Shown: positions 58,775-64,000 of the stretch, in pieces
How positions within the stretch are numbered: the stretch's first letter is position 1
Layout of the letters: the number at the start of each line of letters is the position of its first letter
Assembly (NCBI RefSeq): GCF_001613445.1
Contig: NZ_BDCJ01000031.1
Span: 1 to 64,000 of the forward strand
Source: Nocardia grenadensis NBRC 108939
GTDB lineage: Bacteria > Actinomycetota > Actinomycetes > Mycobacteriales > Mycobacteriaceae
DNA: 64,000 nucleotides
Direction of reading: 5' to 3'
Notes under the pieces: generated by a model
The model's input: the letters and a program-made list of their open reading frames with translations, nothing else
What the model was told of the DNA's origin: nothing
The model's database searches: none
Made by a program: the position numbers and the translations under genes

Positions 58775-60324
58775 GAGGCGGCCTCCTCGGTCACGCGCAG
58801 GGTTCCGCCTTCCAGAATCGAACTCAGCATCAAGTACTCCATCGAGGACGGCTTGCGACCCAGCAGCGTCTCCACCGCGGCGTCGCCCTCGTAGGTGATC
58901 GGTGCGGCCGCGGGCACCACGCCGGTGCCCGGGGCGGTGCCCTTGTCCGCGGCCGGTGCGGGCGCACCCGGGGCCGGCGGATTCTGCGGCTGCTCGCGGG
59001 GCTGTGCGGCGGGCGCCGGAGCCGGCGCGCCGGGAAGCCCCGGAAGCCGCGACAAGCCCTGCGGGAAAAGCCCTTCCAGCGGCGTACCGGCGAACGGGTT
59101 GTTGCCCGGCGCCTGCGCCGCCGGGGCGGGGGCACCGGCCGGGGTAGTGACACCCGGGATCTGCGGCAGGCCGGGCAGCGGCGGCAGCACCGGCAGCCCG
59201 TCGGCGGCGGGGAGCCGGCGCGGTTTCACCTGTTCGGGGAGGTAGCCCGGATCCGCGACCGCGGGGGCGGTGGCGCAGCTCGGGCCGGCCAAGTCGCCGT
59301 AGCGCGGGCAGTCCGCCACGGTGTTGGGGTTGAACGGGGTGAACGTGACGCCCGCGTTCCAGACCATCTGCCGCTGCGGGCCCCAGGTGAACACCGTATT
59401 CAGCTTGCGCGACGAGTTGTTCAGATTGCTGATGGCATTGGTGATCGACGACGGGTTCGCGGCCAGCGCACCGAAGGTCTGGTTCATCCCGACGGTGAGC
59501 TCTTTACCGACATTCGGGTTCCGGGCGAACAGATCGTTGATCTGGTCGGTCATGCTGCCGGCGCCGGTGATCACATTCACCAGTTCCTCGCGCCGGTCGG
59601 CGATCGTGCTCGCGGTCTCCACGGACGAGGCCAGGACGTCCATGAGTTCCGGTGCCGATTCGTTGAGCGCGTGCACCGAACCCGAGAGATCGCCGAGGAA
59701 GACACCGAGATCGGGAATCGACTCGTCCACCGAGGTCACCCAGCGGTCGATCCGTTCGATGGTCGACCCGGGCATCCGGCCACTACCGTCCAGTGCGTAG
59801 GACAGCGTCCCCAGCACCCGGCCGAACTGCATCGGATCGATGGCGTCGAGGATGTTCTGCACCGTGGTCAAGGTGTCCTGCAGCGCGATGGTGCCTTGGC
59901 TGCGGTCTTCCTCGATGGTCGACCCCTCGTCGAGGTGGTCCTGGCTGGGCCCGTTGTAGACCAGTTCCACCGAGGTGACGGCGAACAGGTTGCTGGGCAC
60001 CACGCGGGCGGTGACCGTTGCCGGGATACCGTCGGCGAACTCGGGCTTCAGTTCGATATCGACCTGCTGCAGTTCGCCCTGGGCGGCGACCGAGACGTTC
60101 TTGACCGCGCCGACCAGCACCCCGCGGAATTTGACGTCGGCTTGTTCGGGCAGCCCGTCACCGGTGGTGGTGAGGTTGGCTGTGACCTTTACTTTCTCGA
60201 CGAAATAGCCTTGGTACCGGGCCATCAGGAAGCCGAGCACGACCGCGAAGACGACCAGTCCGCAGGCGCCCGCGATCAGCAACTGCTTCATCGTGGGCCC
60301 GCGCCCACTGGGATCGATGATCAT
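58771..60324 (-). CDS. mceA: Mce family protein MceA
   Basis: This 517-residue first Mce subunit has an N-terminal anchor (QLLIAGACGLVVFAVVLGFLMARY) and an MCE domain (VKVTANLTTTGDGLPEQADVKFRGVLVGAVKNVSVAAQGELQQVDIEL). The helical region extends to about residue 320, followed by a 150-residue Pro/Ala/Gly-rich tail. ATG at 60324 is three bases after the yrbEB stop; ATG at 60291 is an alternative. It would bind hydrophobic ligands (fatty acids, mycolates or sterols); which one cannot be told. Confidence 0.9.
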   Translation of the reverse strand: MIIDPSGRGPTMKQLLIAGACGLVVFAVVLGFLMARYQGYFVEKVKVTANLTTTGDGLPEQADVKFRGVLVGAVKNVSVAAQGELQQVDIELKPEFADGIPATVTARVVPSNLFAVTSVELVYNGPSQDHLDEGSTIEEDRSQGTIALQDTLTTVQNILDAIDPMQFGRVLGTLSYALDGSGRMPGSTIERIDRWVTSVDESIPDLGVFLGDLSGSVHALNESAPELMDVLASSVETASTIADRREELVNVITGAGSMTDQINDLFARNPNVGKELTVGMNQTFGALAANPSSITNAISNLNNSSRKLNTVFTWGPQRQMVWNAGVTFTPFNPNTVADCPRYGDLAGPSCATAPAVADPGYLPEQVKPRRLPAADGLPVLPPLPGLPQIPGVTTPAGAPAPAAQAPGNNPFAGTPLEGLFPQGLSRLPGLPGAPAPAPAAQPREQPQNPPAPGAPAPAADKGTAPGTGVVPAAAPITYEGDAAVETLLGRKPSSMEYLMLSSILEGGTLRVTEEAAS

Positions 60325-60327
60325 TGC

Positions 60328-61191
60328 CTACCCCGAGATCCGGATGCCGGGGTTGACACCCCAGATGGCCAAGGTCATGAAGAGGTCCACGAATACGGTG
60401 GCGATGATGCACATCTTGATCGCGCGACCGGCCGCGACGCCGACGCCCTCGGGGCCACCGGAGGCGAAGAAGCCGTAGTAGCACTGGATGAACGTGGTGA
60501 TGGCGACGAAGACGATCGCTTTGAGCAGTGAGTACAGCACGTCCGTCGGAATAAGGAACTGATAGAAGTAGTGCTGGTAGGTACCGCTGGCGGTACCGCC
60601 GATGAGCTGCACGGTCAGTGCGCAGGAGATATAGGCCATCGCCAGGCCCAGGCAGTACAGCGGCAAGATGGTGATCATCGCGGCGATCATCCGGGTGCTC
60701 ACCAGGTAGGGCAGCGGGCGGATGGCCACCGACTCCAGCGCGTCGATCTCCTCGGAGATACGCATGGCGCCGAGCTGAGCGGTGAACCGGCAGCCCGCCT
60801 GGGCCGCGAAGGCCAGTGCGGCGAGCAGCGGGCCGAGCTCACGGGTGGTGGCGAAGGCCGAGATGGCGCCGGTGATCGGGCTGAGGCCGAGTAGATCGAG
60901 CGAGGTGTGACCCTGGATGGCCACGGTCATTCCGCCGAACGCGCTCAGGATGAGCACGACGCCGATGGTGCCGCCACCGACGATGAGATTTCCGTTGCCC
61001 CAGGTGACATCCGAGAGCAGGCGCCACACTTCTTTGGGATATTGCTTGAACGCCAGCGGCATCGAGCCGACCGAGCGCAGGAAGAAGAACACTTGATGCC
61101 CGAGCCGGGCCAGCCAATCGACCGGAGCCCCGGCCGCATTTCGCAGTTGCTGCAGTGGTTTGAGCAGCGGGGGCACATAGGTTGCGGACAC
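60328..61191 (-). CDS. yrbEB: MlaE-type permease YrbEB
   Basis: This 287-residue integral membrane permease is of the MlaE/YrbE type. It has the typical amphipathic N-terminus and five or so helices, with the conserved EExDALE coupling segment (RISEEIDALESVAIRPLPYLVSTR). It pairs with YrbEA and an MceG-type ATPase to form the transporter core. The GTG start at 61191 lies four bases after the yrbEA stop. Second gene of the operon. Confidence 0.92.
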   Translation of the reverse strand: MSATYVPPLLKPLQQLRNAAGAPVDWLARLGHQVFFFLRSVGSMPLAFKQYPKEVWRLLSDVTWGNGNLIVGGGTIGVVLILSAFGGMTVAIQGHTSLDLLGLSPITGAISAFATTRELGPLLAALAFAAQAGCRFTAQLGAMRISEEIDALESVAIRPLPYLVSTRMIAAMITILPLYCLGLAMAYISCALTVQLIGGTASGTYQHYFYQFLIPTDVLYSLLKAIVFVAITTFIQCYYGFFASGGPEGVGVAAGRAIKMCIIATVFVDLFMTLAIWGVNPGIRISG

Positions 61192-61195
61192 CGGC

Positions 61196-62050
61196 TCACA
61201 CCACCTGCGGGGGGAACAAAGTGTTGTACACCTGGGTGAAGATCACATTCACTCCGAACAACATCACCGCGGACATGACAACGGCGGTATTCACCGAGTT
61301 GGCGACACCGCCCGGACCACCGCGGGTGTTCAATCCGGTATCGCAGGCGATGATTGCCGCGAGGAGGCCGAACAACAGCGATTTCACCAGCGCGACGAGT
61401 AGGTCGAGCGTTATCGCAAAAGAGGCGAAGGTCGCGATATAGGAACCCGGGGTGCCACCCTGGGCGAAAATATTGAAAATGTATCCGGTCAGAAATCCGA
61501 CGAAGACAACGAAACCGCAGAGCAGCACGCTGACCAGCATTGCGGCACCGAGCCGGGGAGCCACGAGCCGGCGCAGCGGGTCGACACCCATGACCTTCAT
61601 GGCGTCGATTTCCTCCCGAATGGTCCGGGAGCCGAGATCGGCACAGATCGCGGAACCGACTGCGCCCGCGATCATCAGCACGGTGACCAGTGGCGCGCCC
61701 TGCTGAATGATGCCCAGGCCGTTGGCCGCGCCGATGAACGAGGTGGCGCCGACCTGCTGTGCGACCGCGCCGACCTGGATGGATACGATGACACCGATCG
61801 GAATCGCGACGAGCAGTGTGGGCGCCGCGGCGACGCTCGCCATGAAGGCGCACTGCCGGATGAACTCGTCGAGAGGGAACCGGCCGCGGAAGATACTGAC
61901 CACGAGTTCGGAGACCGCTTCGACACCCATGGTCATCTGCCGGCCGAGGGTCTCCAGTGAACGTCGGGGGTGGTCGCGCCAGTAGTCCCGCGTCCACTCG
62001 ACCGCTCCGCTCAACCGAGAACCTGTTGGTGGACTCTTGGTCGACTGCAC
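61196..62050 (-). CDS. yrbEA: MlaE-type permease YrbEA
   Basis: This 284-residue permease is the first gene of the mce operon. The coupling segment is SRTIREEIDAMKVMGVDPLRRLVAPR. Compared from memory with mycobacterial YrbE1A and YrbE4A, it has a distinct set of loops (GAVAQQVGATSFIGAANGLG, IFAQGGTPGSYIATFASFA), so it belongs to another mce subtype. The GTG start at 62050 has GAGGGG upstream. Palindromes at 62110-62121 and 62146-62155 lie in its promoter region. Confidence 0.9.
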   Translation of the reverse strand: MQSTKSPPTGSRLSGAVEWTRDYWRDHPRRSLETLGRQMTMGVEAVSELVVSIFRGRFPLDEFIRQCAFMASVAAAPTLLVAIPIGVIVSIQVGAVAQQVGATSFIGAANGLGIIQQGAPLVTVLMIAGAVGSAICADLGSRTIREEIDAMKVMGVDPLRRLVAPRLGAAMLVSVLLCGFVVFVGFLTGYIFNIFAQGGTPGSYIATFASFAITLDLLVALVKSLLFGLLAAIIACDTGLNTRGGPGGVANSVNTAVVMSAVMLFGVNVIFTQVYNTLFPPQVV

Positions 62051-62109
62051 TGACTAACCCCTCTCGACGTCGGTTACCTACCCCGACGGCTGGTTTGCTT
62101 GAGGCACCT

Positions 62110-62155
62110 TACTACGTAGTAGTGCGGAACACACCATAGGCGCGAGACCGCGGTC
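62110..62155. promoter_or_regulatory. Palindromic operator candidates upstream of the mce operon
   Basis: A perfect 12-bp palindrome TACTACGTAGTA (62110-62121) lies 60 bp before the yrbEA start. A 10-bp palindrome GACCGCGGTC (62146-62155) lies 25 bp further out. Both sit where an mce repressor would act. No regulator gene is adjacent. Confidence 0.4.
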
Positions 62156-62624
62156 ACAGATGTTCATCACTTTGTGGCGTGACCACTGAGATATCGCACG
62201 TTCCTTGGTGTGTATCCCAATGAGAGTTACGCGGCACTGGAGGAACATACCTCTGACCGGCCCCGAATGCAGTGAAGACCGGGATAACCGATGCGAACCA
62301 TGGTTCACTTAAATAACGGAGAGTATTCCGGGAAATTAACCCTTTCGCGGCAGTGTGGAGATTCGACCGTTACTCGACCCGCGCGCCCAAATCCAGGACA
62401 ATTAATAGCGTTCGGCTATTCTTCCGAGGGTTATCGTGGCCGGAGTTCGTGCGGTACGCATCGCACGCGGAGCACCTCGGCCGAATGCACGACCGGATAG
62501 CCGAACCCCTCTGTAACGCAACGGAACTCGCGGGTAACAGCTACTCGGGGCGCGCGTCGGGGCCTTTGCTGCCACGATGAGGTGCCACACATTGATATCG
62601 TGCGGCTTCAAGGTCTGGAGGGAT
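62156..62624. other. Region between mce promoter and serine-protease gene
   Basis: These roughly 470 bp have no supported gene. They contain a perfect 12-bp palindrome GAACCATGGTTC (62295-62306) in an AT-richer stretch (62280-62420), another operator candidate. The last bases carry the CTGGAGG ribosome-binding site of the protease gene. Confidence 0.4.
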
Positions 62625-63317
62625 ATGTTCAGGAAACTCGCCCAGGCGGCCAGTGCCGTCTTCGCCGTCGCGCTGAGTACGGCGCTACTCGGCACCGGGA
62701 CGGCAGCCGCCGATCCCGCCCGGCCCGTACTCGGTGGTGGCTCAGGGCTCATCATCTCCTCCGAGCCCGGCCAGATGTCCGAATATGCGATCCAGTGCAC
62801 GCTCACCACGATCGGTCACGATGGTGCCGGCAGACTCGTCGGCCTCACCGCGGGACACTGCGGAACGCCTGGGCACGAAGTGTATGCGGAACAGGACCCG
62901 GGTGCCGGCGCACTCGGCCGGTTCGTCTACTCCAACCAGGACCTGGACTACGCGGTACTCGAGTTCGATCCGGGCCGGGTGACCCCGGTCAACCGGATCG
63001 GCAACCTGAGCATCACCGGGGTCGGCGCGCCGGCCCAATTCCCCAATATCGTCTGCAAGGAAGGCCGCACCACCGGCAACACCTGCGGCCTGGCCTACGG
63101 CGACGTCTTCGCCAGCAGCATGGAGACCTGGTCGCAGATGTGTGTGATGGAAGGCGACTCCGGTGCCCCGGTCGTCGTCGGTTCCACGCTGGTCGGCATG
63201 GTGAACGCCTACCTGGCGATCGCCTGCTTCGGCCCCGAGGTCGGCACCAATATGACGACCATCATGGGCGATATCGACAGTCGCCACGGCATCGGAGCCG
63301 GGTACCGGCCCATCTAG
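62625..63317 (+). CDS. Secreted S1-family (trypsin-like) serine protease
   Basis: This 230-residue protein has a signal peptide (residues 1-28, cleavage near TAAA-DP). The chymotrypsin-like fold has all three catalytic residues: His78 in LTAGHCG, an Asp at 107 or 109 in NQDLDYAVLEF and Ser179 in EGDSGAPVV. Paired cysteines suit extracellular disulfides. The short length matches alpha-lytic-like actinobacterial proteases without a long pro-region. The ATG at 62625 follows GGAGGG. It is followed by a strong bidirectional terminator. Confidence 0.87.
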   Translation: MFRKLAQAASAVFAVALSTALLGTGTAAADPARPVLGGGSGLIISSEPGQMSEYAIQCTLTTIGHDGAGRLVGLTAGHCGTPGHEVYAEQDPGAGALGRFVYSNQDLDYAVLEFDPGRVTPVNRIGNLSITGVGAPAQFPNIVCKEGRTTGNTCGLAYGDVFASSMETWSQMCVMEGDSGAPVVVGSTLVGMVNAYLAIACFGPEVGTNMTTIMGDIDSRHGIGAGYRPI

Positions 63318-63336
63318 CGGCTACCGGAGAGACACG

Positions 63337-63366
63337 ACGAGGCGGGCACCCCGGTGCCCGCCTCGT
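63337..63366. terminator. Strong bidirectional terminator
   Basis: The 14-nt arms (ACGAGGCGGGCACC and its complement) surround a short GC-rich loop. A TCGTTTT follows on the plus strand. It lies between the protease gene and the convergent lipoprotein gene. Confidence 0.8.
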
Positions 63367-63416
63367 TCGTTTTCCGCCTCGGGCGCTGCGGCGGCGGCCT
63401 CCGGGGTGGATGGACA

Positions 63417-64000
63417 TCAGAGTTCGTCGACACACACCACGAAGCGGCGTTCCGGGTACACGTATCCCGAGCTGCCCGCGCCACACGCGTCGACATCGGT
63501 GGCGTCCTGCTCGATCGCGACAACCTTCACCCCGTCCGCGGCCGAGGTCGCGGTGCAGTCGATACGCTCCGGGCCGGTGGTCCCGCCGCCCACATCCATA
63601 CAGCCGCCGACCACCCAGTCGATATCGAGGCACAACGCCCCCATCTCGATACCGTTGCGGCTCTCGGCGTAGTAGTTGTCGGCGTCGCCGACACACTGGC
63701 TGCTCTGTTCGGCCTTGCCGATCACCTTGTAGTTCGACTCGTTGCTACCGCAGGACGCCTCTTCGATACTGGCGTCGGTGGTGGTCCCGCCCAGGGTCAC
63801 GCAGTCGCCGACCTCGGCGTCGAAGCTGATATCGCCGGCCTCCGGGGTGGTGGTCGGCGCGCTGGAGGTGGTGGTCCGCGAAGTATCCCCGGAGCCGGGG
63901 GTACCGGTCACGTCCACCGCGTCCACCGTGCCCGTCTCGAGTACCGGCTGCGCCCGCCCCTCGATGGTGGAACTACAGCCCGCGACCGCCAGGCCGACCG
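63417..64000 (-). CDS. Lipoprotein, LppU-like, partial (runs off right edge)
   Basis: The frame continues through 64000, so the start is outside the window. The visible N-terminal part reads GLAVAGCSSTIEG, a lipobox (AVAGC) near the start of the mature protein. A Thr/Ser/Pro linker follows. The cysteine-rich domain (VGDCVTLGG, EEASCGSNESNYKVIGK, CVGDADNYYAE, GALCLDIDWVVGGCMDVGG) resembles mycobacterial LppU-type lipoproteins. Function is unknown. It is convergent with the serine protease. Confidence 0.7.
   Translation of the reverse strand, partial: VGLAVAGCSSTIEGRAQPVLETGTVDAVDVTGTPGSGDTSRTTTSSAPTTTPEAGDISFDAEVGDCVTLGGTTTDASIEEASCGSNESNYKVIGKAEQSSQCVGDADNYYAESRNGIEMGALCLDIDWVVGGCMDVGGGTTGPERIDCTATSAADGVKVVAIEQDATDVDACGAGSSGYVYPERRFVVCVDEL

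Noticed and set aside
1..64000. tRNA, rRNA and CRISPR arrays
   Set aside because: No T-loop-type GGTTCGAATCC motif in intergenic DNA, no rRNA-like stretches and no regularly spaced repeats were seen on reading the window; a covariance-model scan was not possible.

Overview
The window comes from a high-GC, mycolate-type actinobacterium, most likely a Nocardia or close relative. The support is a complete mce operon (two yrbE permeases, six Mce proteins, two Mce-associated proteins), a FadD5-type acyl-CoA ligase, a mycobacterial-type Sdh1 succinate dehydrogenase, a SigK/RskA/fasciclin locus, DinB2, and heavy use of GTG starts with ATGA overlaps. No rRNA, tRNA, CRISPR array, prophage or intact insertion sequence was seen.

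Left part (0-12 kb): a GntR-type regulator is divergent from an ABC1/AarF-family kinase. Next come a large membrane protein (pseudokinase-like domain plus lysylphosphatidylglycerol-synthase-like flippase domain), an isochorismatase-fold protein with altered catalytic residues, FadD5, a nitronate-monooxygenase-like enzyme, a metallo-beta-lactamase-fold hydrolase, and an orphan polyketide-synthase-like acyltransferase/ketoreductase with degenerate active sites. A GDSL-hydrolase remnant and a near-consensus parS (ParB) site also lie here.

Middle-left (12-29 kb): an S4 RNA-binding protein and an NlpC/P60 peptidase share a transcription unit. They are followed by an AAA ATPase, a small conserved-type protein, the Sdh1 operon with a 13-codon leader ORF, small hypothetical genes including a DUF397 protein, an AlkA-like DNA glycosylase, a 34-residue ORF, a GlcD/Fe-S fusion oxidoreductase, a lower-GC orphan gene, DNA polymerase IV (DinB2) and an ABC exporter with an operator inside its promoter.

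Middle-right (29-51 kb): a SigK stress locus comprises a membrane molybdoenzyme, RskA, SigK and a fasciclin lipoprotein. The first and last of these share a near-identical promoter, which points to a local regulon. After it comes a scarred stretch with a truncated luciferase-like monooxygenase, lon with an HspR-type operator, an IS256 transposase remnant, a UvrA-like ATPase and a DUF1801 remnant. Then follow an AraC/VOC/VOC cluster, a cyclase plus ThDP-enzyme operon, a DUF445 membrane protein, a TIGR03084-type protein, an SRPBCC protein, RNase HI, and a glycoside-hydrolase-like gene divergent from a TetR regulator with tandem operators.

Right part (51-64 kb): the mce operon runs leftward from 62050 to a terminator near 51570. 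YrbEA/YrbEB would form the permease, MceA-F the periplasmic lipid conduit and the Mam proteins accessory subunits; the MceG ATPase is not in the window. Both MceD and MceE carry lipoboxes. Upstream are palindromic operator candidates, a secreted S1 serine protease and an LppU-like lipoprotein that runs off the right edge.
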